Of a stretch of 56,331 bases of DNA, positions 26,039 to 34,128 are shown one piece after another; within the stretch, counting starts at the first letter, position 1; each line of letters begins with the position of its first letter. The notes below the pieces were generated by a model. It did no database searches, was not told the DNA's origin, and worked only from the letters and a program-made list of their open reading frames with translations. The translations under genes and the position numbers were made by a program. Source of the DNA: Bacteroidales bacterium. Its GTDB lineage: Bacteria > Bacteroidota > Bacteroidia > Bacteroidales > UBA3824. The stretch is from the NCBI GenBank assembly GCA_017412115.1, contig JAFPYR010000071.1, positions 1 to 56,331 of the forward strand, read 5' to 3'.

Positions 26039-28063
26039 TTACATAATTTTGTACGCAAAAAGCGTTACGTCATCAGTTTGTTCCAAATCTGCAACCCAAT
26101 CTTCAAAAAAGTGTTTAAAGTCTGTTTTTTGGGATAACATCGGATATGAATACTTCTTTAATATTTGGTTTTTAAAATTGTTTACCGTAAGTTTTTTACA
26201 GAAAGGTCCGCCGATTATATCCGTACAACCGTTAGAATACATATAAACAATGTCGCCTTCGGTAATATTAACTTCTACATTGCGGAATTGTTTGTCATCA
26301 GTGATTTTTCCAACAGAAAGATTATCGCCGAAATATTCCTCAAGTTCGCCTTTATGAATTACAAATATAGTCCTTTTTGAAGCCGCAAAATAAGCTTTAT
26401 AATTTTCGGTATTGTACATAAAAAGCGAAATATGAAGTCCGTCCCTGTTCACATCCGTCAAATACTCCTCTCCCATCGTTGCTAAAATTTTCTTATTCAA
26501 TGAGTTAAGAATAATATCAGGACGCAGTTCCGAAATTTTTGACAAATCCATAACCTCGTTCAACAAATAAACGTCCAACGCCGAAAGCAAGGCTCCGGGA
26601 ATACCGCTCATATTGCAATCGCCGACACCGGTAATAATCCACTTGTCGATTTTTTTGGCAAAAACAAAATCGCCGCCGACTTTTTCCCTAAACATTTGAA
26701 ACACAAAATACTCCGGCAAAATATGTTTTGCAGGAGTGTCGGCAACCATCAAAACATTTCTTAATCTTGTTGCATAATTCTGACTATCAAGCATTTCCTT
26801 ATTAGCTTTTTCCAAGGCGAGAGAATTAAATTCAAGATTATGACGCAAGCTTTCAAGGCTTGACTGATTCTCTTTGAGGGTATTAGTCATTTCTTTCAAC
26901 TGCTCGTTTTGAACAGAAATTCTAACGTTTTGTTTTTCGGTTTCCTTGTTACGCTCTATGATTTGAAGATTCAAAACACGGGCGTTTTCGATTTGGTTTT
27001 CGATTTCTTTTTTCTGTTGCAACAAAACATCGTGCTGCTGAATAAGCTCTTTTTGCTTACCCTCCAAATCGGAATAAAGCTGTTCCATCTTGTGTTTTTG
27101 CGAAAAAAACTTTTCGATGTAAAACGCCAAAACGCCAAATTCAGTTTTATATTTTTTAAGGTTTTTAATAGTTTTCAAATCCTCTGTGTCAAAAATCCTA
27201 ACAAGCGAAACCAACGGCCTTATTATATAATGACGCGTATAAATCAGCACAAAAAGAAATGTTAACAATACAACTCCCGCCATAACATACAAGACCGGCA
27301 AAACCGTACTAAACTGCTCTGCAACGGTATTAGGCGAGAGAAAATACATATAAGCAATAGGATTCTGAAAATGATTGTTAAGAGGTACTATCAACGAAAA
27401 AGTTCCTTTGCTGTTTTGAACAATTTTCTTTGCATCGGCTTCACTTTGAACGACACCTATATTAATACCACCCATAATTTCGGAATATTCCCTCAACAAA
27501 TCATAACCGACTTTACGAAGCATAATAAGATAACCCACATGCATCTCTTGTCTTATATTAACATCGTCAGAATGTACGACACCCTCGCAAAAATATTCAT
27601 AAAGCGTATCATTAATGTAGGAGAAAAATATATTTTTCTTTGCATTTTTGAGTAAAGACGTAATTTTTATGTCCTTAAAAAAATCAACATCTTCATAACC
27701 TTCGATATTATTATGATAAAAAGCACGTCCTAAAGAGTCAAAAACAGCCACACCGACACCGGAAGAGGTCTCGGGCATCGAACCGATATTGTCATAAAGC
27801 CAATCCTCGTCCATATTATGCGTTACAATTCGCTCGCGAAAATCGTCCCATGCCGAATTCACGTGAACAATAGCCTCAAATTGTTTACGCTTAATATTCA
27901 AAACATTATTAATCATCATGTTACGCTGTTCCAAAGACAAACGGCTTATTTCCTGATTTTGTTTTTGTTGAACTCCGTAATAGAAAAGCATAGTTATCAC
28001 CAATATCAAAATGCAAAGCACTGATATAAAAACCACACCATATTGAACTGAACGATACTTCAT
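26039..28063 (-). CDS. CHASE4-type membrane sensor with degenerate PP2C/SpoIIE domain
   Basis: A 674-residue protein with TM1 at about 8-28, an extracytoplasmic region to about 245 and TM2 at about 247-270. The outer region contains VNSAWDDFRE...WLYDNIG...GVGVAVFD, which looks like a CHASE4 ligand domain. After TM2 come a HAMP-like segment, a long coiled coil (about 325-420) and a SpoIIE/PP2C fold (440-674). GGDF, D482 and the final TDD are kept. The canonical DCTGHG is DCNMSG, DGMDIS is DGLHIS (H544) and SDGxxD is SNGCTD (N611). Loss of these residues suggests a weak or inactive phosphatase acting as a binding module. It heads the sensor-acyltransferase-CHAT run. Confidence 0.85.
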   Translation of the reverse strand: MKYRSVQYGVVFISVLCILILVITMLFYYGVQQKQNQEISRLSLEQRNMMINNVLNIKRKQFEAIVHVNSAWDDFRERIVTHNMDEDWLYDNIGSMPETSSGVGVAVFDSLGRAFYHNNIEGYEDVDFFKDIKITSLLKNAKKNIFFSYINDTLYEYFCEGVVHSDDVNIRQEMHVGYLIMLRKVGYDLLREYSEIMGGINIGVVQSEADAKKIVQNSKGTFSLIVPLNNHFQNPIAYMYFLSPNTVAEQFSTVLPVLYVMAGVVLLTFLFVLIYTRHYIIRPLVSLVRIFDTEDLKTIKNLKKYKTEFGVLAFYIEKFFSQKHKMEQLYSDLEGKQKELIQQHDVLLQQKKEIENQIENARVLNLQIIERNKETEKQNVRISVQNEQLKEMTNTLKENQSSLESLRHNLEFNSLALEKANKEMLDSQNYATRLRNVLMVADTPAKHILPEYFVFQMFREKVGGDFVFAKKIDKWIITGVGDCNMSGIPGALLSALDVYLLNEVMDLSKISELRPDIILNSLNKKILATMGEEYLTDVNRDGLHISLFMYNTENYKAYFAASKRTIFVIHKGELEEYFGDNLSVGKITDDKQFRNVEVNITEGDIVYMYSNGCTDIIGGPFCKKLTVNNFKNQILKKYSYPMLSQKTDFKHFFEDWVADLEQTDDVTLFAYKIM

Positions 28064-28080
28064 TTTCTGAAAAATTTTTA

Positions 28081-28088
28081 CAAATGTA
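28081..28088 (-). promoter_or_regulatory. -7 promoter element for the CHASE4 sensor operon
   Basis: On the minus strand TACATTTG matches TAnnTTTG, 18 bases before the start codon of the sensor gene. It is the only promoter-like site found for the three-gene run. Confidence 0.55.
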
Positions 28089-28164
28089 ATGAAAAAATTT
28101 CAGAAAAAACTATGCCGAATGATATTTTATTGTAATTAATATTCCTTTTTTTCAGAAAAAAATT

Positions 28165-28172
28165 TATCTTTG
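28165..28172 (+). promoter_or_regulatory. -7 promoter element for secA
   Basis: TATCTTTG is a full match to TAnnTTTG, leaving a leader of about 65 bases before the secA start. Confidence 0.6.
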
Positions 28173-28242
28173 CATTTGAATTTTAACGGGCTTTTTACCC
28201 AAGTAATTAATAATCAGCAACATAATAAATTTTCATACATAA

Positions 28243-31200
28243 ATGAGCTTACTGCAAAACATTTTTAAAACTTTTTTCGGAGACAAATCCTCCAAAGACA
28301 TCAAAAAAATGATGCCGATAGTGGGGCAAATTAATTCCGAATATGCAAAATTAAAAAATTTAAGCAACGACGAATTAAGAGCATTAACCCAAAAATTAAG
28401 GGCGGAGCTCAAAGAATCCGTAAAAGCTGAAGAAGAAAATCTCGCCGGCTATAAAAATCAACTTGAAGGCTCGGCTACATTGTCAGTAAAAGAACAGGAA
28501 ACACTTTATGACAATATCGAAGCAACAGAAAAGCAAATCAGGAAAATCCTCAGCGAAAAACTCGATGAAATTCTCCCGCAAGCTTTTGCAATTATAAAAG
28601 ACACTGCCCGCAGGTTCAAGGAAAACGAAGAAATCGAAGTTACGGCAACAGACTTCGACAGAGAACTTGCCACACGTTTCGAGAGCATCAGAATTGATAA
28701 CGACAAAGCATATTACAATCATACATGGAGAGCAGGAGGCAACCTTTTGACATGGAACATGGTTCATTACGACGTTCAGTTAATCGGCGGTATAGTTCTC
28801 CACCAAGGCAAAATCGCGGAAATGGCAACCGGTGAAGGTAAAACTCTCGTTGCAACCCTTCCGGTATTCCTCAACGCATTGACAGGCAGAGGCGTACACG
28901 TTGTTACGGTAAACGATTATTTGGCAAAACGTGATAGCGAATGGATGGGTATGTTATATCAATTCCACGGTCTTAGCGTTGATTGCATCGACAAACACCA
29001 GCCAAACTCACCCCAAAGAAGAAAAGCTTATTATTCAGACATAACTTTCGGTACTAACAACGAATTCGGTTTTGACTATTTGAGGGACAATATGTGCGCC
29101 TCTCCCGAAGAGTTAGTACAAAGAAAACACGTTTTTGCAATCGTAGACGAGGTAGACTCTGTTTTGATTGACGATGCCCGTACACCTTTAATTATTAGCG
29201 GACCCGTTCCTAAGGCAGGCGACGATATGCAACTCTTTATGAGCCTTAAACCCAAAGTAGAAATGCTTGTTGAACATCAGAAACAATTGGTAAACAAGCT
29301 TTTGAACGAGGCTAAAACTCTTATCAAACAAGGCGATAAAGTAAAAGGCGGTGTTAAATTATTAAAAGCGTGGAAAGGTCTTCCAAAAAACAACGCATTG
29401 ATAAAATTCTTGAGCGAGGAAGGCAACAAAGTACTTTTGAACGCTACCGAAGGCGAATACATGGCCGAAAACAACAAGCGTATGCCTGAAATTACGGACG
29501 AACTTTATTTCGTTATCGAAGAAAAACAAAATTCGGTAGATTTAACGGAAAAAGGTATCGACCTTATCACCGGCAACTCTGACGACCCACAGTTTTTCGT
29601 CATGCCCGATGTCGGCAGCGAGGTTGCAGAAATCGAACATTCAGGACTTTCGGACGAAGAAAAAATCGCTAAAAAAGACAAACTTATGTCGGATTATGCG
29701 GTTAAATCCGAAAGAATCCACACCATCAATCAGTTGTTGAAGGCTTACACAATGTTTGAAAAAGATCAGGAATACGTCGTTATGGACAATAAAGTAAAAA
29801 TTGTTGACGAACAGACGGGACGTATTATGGAAGGCAGACGCTATTCTGACGGTCTTCATCAAGCAATCGAGGCAAAAGAAAATGTTAAAGTCGAGGCTGC
29901 AACCCAGACTTTTGCAACGATAACGCTTCAAAACTATTTCCGTATGTACGAGAAAATTTCGGGTATGACCGGTACAGCGGAAACGGAAGCAGGCGAATTT
30001 TGGGACATTTACAAACTTGACGTTTGCGTTATCCCGACCAATTTGCCCGTTATCAGAAAAGACGAAAACGATTTGGTTTACAAGACCAAACGCGAAAAAT
30101 ACAATGCCGTAATTCAGGAAATTGAAAGAATCCACAAAGAGGGACGCCCCGTACTTGTTGGTACGACATCGGTCGAGGTTTCTGAATTATTAAGCAAAAT
30201 GTTGTTAATGAGACATTTAGACCATGACGTTTTGAACGCTAAACAGCACGCCCGCGAGGCTGAAATCGTTGCTGCGGCAGGTCAGAAAGGTGCAATTACG
30301 ATTGCAACTAACATGGCAGGTCGTGGTACCGACATCAAACTCTCAGACGAGGTAAAAGCCAAAGGCGGACTTGCAATCATCGGTACTGAAAGACACGAAT
30401 CAAGACGTGTAGACCGTCAGTTAAGAGGTCGTGCCGGACGTCAAGGCGACCCGGGTACATCACAGTTTTTCGTTTCGTTGGAAGATAATTTGATGCGTCT
30501 TTTCGGAAGCGAAAGAATTGCCGCTTTGATGGACAGAATGGGTTTGGAAGAAGGTGAAGTAATTCAGCACAGCATCGTTACAAAATCTATCGAAAGAGCT
30601 CAAAAGAAAGTCGAAGAAAACAACTTCGGCATCCGTAAACGTCTTTTGGAATATGATGACGTAATGAACAAGCAACGTGAAGTAATTTACCGTCAGCGCA
30701 GAAATGCACTTTTCGGCGAAGGTCTTGACATTGAACTTACAAATATGCTCAACGATGCTTGCGAAAACATTGCAAATCATTATCATAACGAAGGCGATTT
30801 CGTAGCCTTCGCATTGGAGGTTTCAAAAAGTTTGGGAATCCAAAACCCCGTTTCAGAAGAAGATTTCTTGAAACTTTCAAACGAGAAAATCGCTGATAAA
30901 TTGTTTGATACGGCATTCAACAACCTTTCGCAAAAGATGAAAATCATCCGCGAACAGGCTATGCCTACGATTAAAAACGTTTATGAAAATTACAGCGACC
31001 GTTATGAATATATCGTTGTTCCGATTACCGACGGACGCAGAATTTTCCAAATCCGTGTTAATCTTAAAAAAGCCTACGAAACCGAATGTCGCGAAATTAC
31101 CAAAGCGTTTGAAAAAATCATAATGCTTATCACGATTGACGAGAATTGGAAAGAGCATTTGAGAGATTTGGACGATTTGAAACAAGCGGTTCAAGATGCA

Positions 31201-31602
31201 AGATACGAACAAAAAGATCCGTTGGTAATTTTCAAAATCGAATCTAACGGCTTGTTTGACAAGATGTTGGATAAAAACAACAAATCAATAATTTCAACGA
31301 TTATGCGTGGTCAGATTCCCATTCAAAACCCTGACGAAGTAGCTCAAGCTCAGGCTCAAGCATTAGCACAAGCACAAGCAAGAGCTATGGCTCTCAAACG
31401 TGAACAGGAAAAACTCCGTGCTACTCAAGAAGAAGCACAAAAAATCACTGACGAACCGCAACCTCAACAACGTCCGCAAGAACGTCCTCAACAGAAAGTT
31501 CAGCCTATCGTAAGAGGTGAGAAAAAAGTCGGCAGAAACGATCCTTGTCCCTGCGGCAGCGGTAAAAAATACAAAAACTGCCACGGCAAAGGTTTAGAAT
31601 AA
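28243..31602 (+). CDS. secA: Preprotein translocase ATPase SecA
   Basis: An 1,119-residue motor that drives unfolded proteins through SecYEG. Walker A is ATGEGKT (195-201), the DEAD-type box is in [19 protein letters not shown] (about 304-322), and the second helicase domain ends in [13 protein letters not shown] (about 727-739). The C-terminal SEC-C zinc motif [16 protein letters not shown] is complete. An insertion of about 80 residues near 350-430, rich in Lys, explains the length over the usual 830-900 and is typical of Bacteroidetes SecA. Before the zinc motif is an AQ-repeat linker and a PQ-rich stretch. It has its own promoter and terminator. Confidence 0.97.
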   Translation: MSLLQNIFKTFFGDKSSKDIKKMMPIVGQINSEYAKLKNLSNDELRALTQKLRAELKESVKAEEENLAGYKNQLEGSATLSVKEQETLYDNIEATEKQIRKILSEKLDEILPQAFAIIKDTARRFKENEEIEVTATDFDRELATRFESIRIDNDKAYYNHTWRAGGNLLTWNMVHYDVQLIGGIVLHQGKIAEMATGEGKTLVATLPVFLNALTGRGVHVVTVNDYLAKRDSEWMGMLYQFHGLSVDCIDKHQPNSPQRRKAYYSDITFGTNNEFGFDYLRDNMCASPEELVQRKHVFAIVDEVDSVLIDDARTPLIISGPVPKAGDDMQLFMSLKPKVEMLVEHQKQLVNKLLNEAKTLIKQGDKVKGGVKLLKAWKGLPKNNALIKFLSEEGNKVLLNATEGEYMAENNKRMPEITDELYFVIEEKQNSVDLTEKGIDLITGNSDDPQFFVMPDVGSEVAEIEHSGLSDEEKIAKKDKLMSDYAVKSERIHTINQLLKAYTMFEKDQEYVVMDNKVKIVDEQTGRIMEGRRYSDGLHQAIEAKENVKVEAATQTFATITLQNYFRMYEKISGMTGTAETEAGEFWDIYKLDVCVIPTNLPVIRKDENDLVYKTKREKYNAVIQEIERIHKEGRPVLVGTTSVEVSELLSKMLLMRHLDHDVLNAKQHAREAEIVAAAGQKGAITIATNMAGRGTDIKLSDEVKAKGGLAIIGTERHESRRVDRQLRGRAGRQGDPGTSQFFVSLEDNLMRLFGSERIAALMDRMGLEEGEVIQHSIVTKSIERAQKKVEENNFGIRKRLLEYDDVMNKQREVIYRQRRNALFGEGLDIELTNMLNDACENIANHYHNEGDFVAFALEVSKSLGIQNPVSEEDFLKLSNEKIADKLFDTAFNNLSQKMKIIREQAMPTIKNVYENYSDRYEYIVVPITDGRRIFQIRVNLKKAYETECREITKAFEKIIMLITIDENWKEHLRDLDDLKQAVQDARYEQKDPLVIFKIESNGLFDKMLDKNNKSIISTIMRGQIPIQNPDEVAQAQAQALAQAQARAMALKREQEKLRATQEEAQKITDEPQPQQRPQERPQQKVQPIVRGEKKVGRNDPCPCGSGKKYKNCHGKGLE

Positions 31603-31620
31603 AAATATATTCAACCAAGA

Positions 31621-31677
31621 AACGTTTACGGATTTGAGAGAGAGAAAAATCACTCAATCCGTAAACGTTATTTTTTT
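31621..31677 (+). terminator. Rho-independent terminator after secA
   Basis: AACGTTTACGGAT (31621-31633) pairs with ATCCGTAAACGTT (31657-31669), followed by A and seven Ts. The loop is purine-rich. Confidence 0.85.
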
Positions 31678-31683
31678 CCAAAT

Positions 31684-32637
31684 ATGAATACTCACAATCA
31701 AATACATTTAGAAAATTTCATAGAACATTTGACTTTGGAAAGGGCTATGTCTGACAACACGATAGAGGCCTACAAAGACGATATAGAAAAACTGCTGTTT
31801 TATTCAGAAAATTTTTTAGGGGACAAAAATTTGGATACTCTCACCTTGGACGACCTTTCAAATTTTATGGTTTGGATTGGACAATTAAATTTATCACCGA
31901 AATCTCAAGCAAGAATTTTAAGCGCAGTAAAACATTTTTATAATCACTTGATAAATTTAGGGAAAATAGAATCGAGTCCGGCATATTTACTTTCAAGACC
32001 GAAAGTCGGCATGGAACTGCCTACAGTTCTGACAGTTGAAGAAATCAATGCGATAGAAAAAGCTGTCGATTTATCTTCTTACGAAGGCGAAAGAAACAGG
32101 GCTATAATCGAAATGCTTTTTAGCTGCGGACTCAGGGTTTCGGAATTAATAAACTTAAAAATTCAAGACATAAATTTTGAACACCGTTTTGTTAAAATCA
32201 CGGGAAAAGGCGACAAAACGAGATTTGTTCCGATTAGTTCGATAGCCTTGGAATACATCGGATATTACAACGAAAAAATGCGCTGTCATCTGATTATCAA
32301 CAAAGAAAACAAAGATTACTTATTCTTAAACCGCCGTGCAAGAAAACTTTCAAGGGTTATGATTTTCACAATCATAAAACGCCTATGCGAAAAAGCAAAC
32401 ATCAACAAAAATGTCAGCCCGCACACGCTAAGACATTCATTTGCAACGCATTTGGTAAGAGGCGGCGCAAATTTAAGAGCCGTTCAAGAGATGTTAGGAC
32501 ACGAATCCATTCAGACTACGGAAATTTATACGCATCTCGATGACGAATATTTAAGAGATACGATTTTAAGTTTTCACCCAAGAAACAATCCGAAACTTAT
32601 TCTAAATGAAAATCATAACGATAACGAGGATTTATAA
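31684..32637 (+). CDS. xerD: Tyrosine recombinase, XerD-like
   Basis: A 317-residue site-specific recombinase. The N-terminal SAM-like domain (10-95) includes ERAMSDNTIEAYKDDI. The catalytic set is complete: R151 in CGLRVSEL, a Lys in TGKGDKTR, H247 and R250 in HTLRHSF, H273 in GHES and Y282 in EIYTH. XerC/XerD resolve chromosome dimers at dif during division; no phage or conjugation genes are adjacent, so a housekeeping role is likelier than an integrase role. Its stop codon overlaps the stop of the convergent ParA-linked gene by six bases. Confidence 0.9.
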   Translation: MNTHNQIHLENFIEHLTLERAMSDNTIEAYKDDIEKLLFYSENFLGDKNLDTLTLDDLSNFMVWIGQLNLSPKSQARILSAVKHFYNHLINLGKIESSPAYLLSRPKVGMELPTVLTVEEINAIEKAVDLSSYEGERNRAIIEMLFSCGLRVSELINLKIQDINFEHRFVKITGKGDKTRFVPISSIALEYIGYYNEKMRCHLIINKENKDYLFLNRRARKLSRVMIFTIIKRLCEKANINKNVSPHTLRHSFATHLVRGGANLRAVQEMLGHESIQTTEIYTHLDDEYLRDTILSFHPRNNPKLILNENHNDNEDL

Positions 32638-32640
32638 ATC
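32629..32640. other. Palindrome encoding the C-termini of two convergent genes
   Basis: GATTTATAAATC is a perfect 12-base palindrome. The two stop codons (32635-32637 plus, 32632-32634 minus) lie within it, so both proteins end in Glu-Asp-Leu. Confidence 0.7.
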
Positions 32641-33120
32641 TTCAATTTCGTTGTTTTCAGGATTGTATTTCAAATTGTGCTGATGAAGAGTTTTGTTAAA
32701 AATCTGAATGTCGATTTTTGCATTGCGCCACAAATATAATTCATGCCTTAAATCATGAATCACACTTTTTAAATAGGCAATCTTCTCGCTTTCGTCCTCC
32801 TCTGTTTCTTCCAAAGCGGCTTCGTTAGTTTCTTGTTTTTCCTCCTGATTATCATCCGAAGTTTTTTCAGGATCTAAAGAATCTTCTTGGTCTTTAGGCT
32901 TTGAAACTTTTTTTTCTTTAGGCTTTACTTCCTTTTTTTCTTCTTTGATATTAACTTTTTCATTTTCAGGCTCTTGATTGTTATCCTCTGAGTCTGAATC
33001 AGGAGCTTCAAGGTCAATAGGATTGCCTTTCATCTCGCCTCTGCGAGATTTCAACCGTTTCATTCCGAGCGAGTTTTCAATCAAACTATCAAGCCCGCCC
33101 TTAAAATTTTTTTTCGCCAT
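32632..33120 (-). CDS. Acidic partner protein of ParA with a ParB-like N-terminal peptide
   Basis: A 162-residue protein 17 bases downstream of the ParA gene. Residues 1-20 (MAKKNFKGGLDSLIENSLG) resemble the N-terminal peptide of ParB/Spo0J (K-x-LG-K/R-GLDALL), which activates the ParA ATPase. No ParB HTH or nuclease/CTPase domain follows. Residues 45-112 are a highly charged, low-complexity Glu/Lys/Asp linker, and 113-162 form a helical, probably coiled-coil end (IAYLKSVIHDLRHELYLWRN). I infer a ParA-binding adaptor for positioning something other than a parS site. No family recognised. Confidence 0.65.
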   Translation of the reverse strand: MAKKNFKGGLDSLIENSLGMKRLKSRRGEMKGNPIDLEAPDSDSEDNNQEPENEKVNIKEEKKEVKPKEKKVSKPKDQEDSLDPEKTSDDNQEEKQETNEAALEETEEDESEKIAYLKSVIHDLRHELYLWRNAKIDIQIFNKTLHQHNLKYNPENNEIEDL

Positions 33121-33137
33121 AACAACTTTATTTTATG

Positions 33138-33935
33138 TTAATCCTCCTTAGAGTTTTCTTCTTGCTCATCCTCGTCTGCATCATCTAAATGACGCTCAAT
33201 GATTTCCTTACAAAGTTTTTTGTAATCCTCTGCACCTTTGCTTTGCGCATCGTAATGGAAAATATCCATTCCCTGACTCGGAGCCTCTGCCAAAGCAATG
33301 TTTTCACGGATTTTCGTATCAAAAAGTTTCTCCTGAAAATACGTGTAAATAGTGTCTACAACATCTCGGTGAAGGACTTTACGCTTATCAAACTGCGTTA
33401 CGAAAACTCCGGTAATCTCAATTTTCTTGTTGAGCCTTTTCTTAACCTTACCGATGACTTCGATAATCTTTGTCAGACCCTTTATCGCCAAATAATGCGC
33501 CTGAAGCGGAATATAAACTTCGTTAGCGGCAGTCAAAGCGTTAATTGTTAAAAGCCCTAACGAAGGAGGACAATCAATAAAAACATAATCGTATTTTTTA
33601 GCGACATCGTTTATTGCCTCCGCCAAAATATACTCTCTGCCCGCCTCGTTGATTAATTCCATCTCAGCACCCGAAAGGTCAAGCGTAGAGGGTAAAATTT
33701 CCAAATTCTCAAAAACTTCAACCGTTTCTACCTCAGCCTCACCTTTAAGTACTTCATATACAGAAACTTTAGCTTTGTTAATACCAAAACTTTGTGTCAT
33801 ATTAGCCTGCGGGTCCATATCAATGAGCAGGACTTTATAACCTATCAAAGCCAATCCGGCTCCAATATTTACCACTGATGTCGTTTTGCCGACACCGCCT
33901 TTATGATTGCTGACCGCTATTATTGTTGTGTCCAT
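33138..33935 (-). CDS. parA: ParA-family ATPase
   Basis: A 265-residue deviant Walker ATPase. SNHKGGVGKTTS carries the signature lysine of the ParA/MinD Walker A motif (12-19), DMDPQANMT is Walker A', and DYVFIDCPPSLGLLT is Walker B. These proteins form ATP-dependent dimers on DNA that position plasmids, chromosomes or protein clusters. The C-terminus is acidic. It is followed after 17 bases by the small partner gene and has its own promoter. There is no parB or parS-like repeat nearby. It could be an orphan ParA serving a non-chromosomal cargo. Confidence 0.92.
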   Translation of the reverse strand: MDTTIIAVSNHKGGVGKTTSVVNIGAGLALIGYKVLLIDMDPQANMTQSFGINKAKVSVYEVLKGEAEVETVEVFENLEILPSTLDLSGAEMELINEAGREYILAEAINDVAKKYDYVFIDCPPSLGLLTINALTAANEVYIPLQAHYLAIKGLTKIIEVIGKVKKRLNKKIEITGVFVTQFDKRKVLHRDVVDTIYTYFQEKLFDTKIRENIALAEAPSQGMDIFHYDAQSKGAEDYKKLCKEIIERHLDDADEDEQEENSKED

Positions 33936-33957
33936 AAAACCTAATTTTTTGCGAAAT

Positions 33958-33965
33958 CAAAGGTA
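33958..33965 (-). promoter_or_regulatory. -7 promoter element for parA and its partner
   Basis: On the minus strand TACCTTTG matches TAnnTTTG, 23 bases upstream of the ParA start codon. Confidence 0.55.
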
Positions 33966-34128
33966 TAATATTTTTTAAGAACTAACAATTTTTTTTCAAA
34001 AAATAAGCCAAATATTTTTTTAGGTTTCAGAATTGATATTTAAGAAAAAAAAAACAGTGTTTGCTTTGCATATTTTAAAAATTTTTATTTTCTTTGACAA
34101 AAATTTACACTAACAAGTAACACAGCAC

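Noticed and set aside
29641..30135. 164-codon minus-strand ORF in secA
   Set aside because: It is an antisense shadow of a strongly conserved gene; no promoter, no family.
31684..33935. Integrative element around the recombinase and ParA
   Set aside because: No att-like direct repeats, phage, conjugation or cargo genes are seen; flanks are housekeeping, and the recombinase fits XerD.
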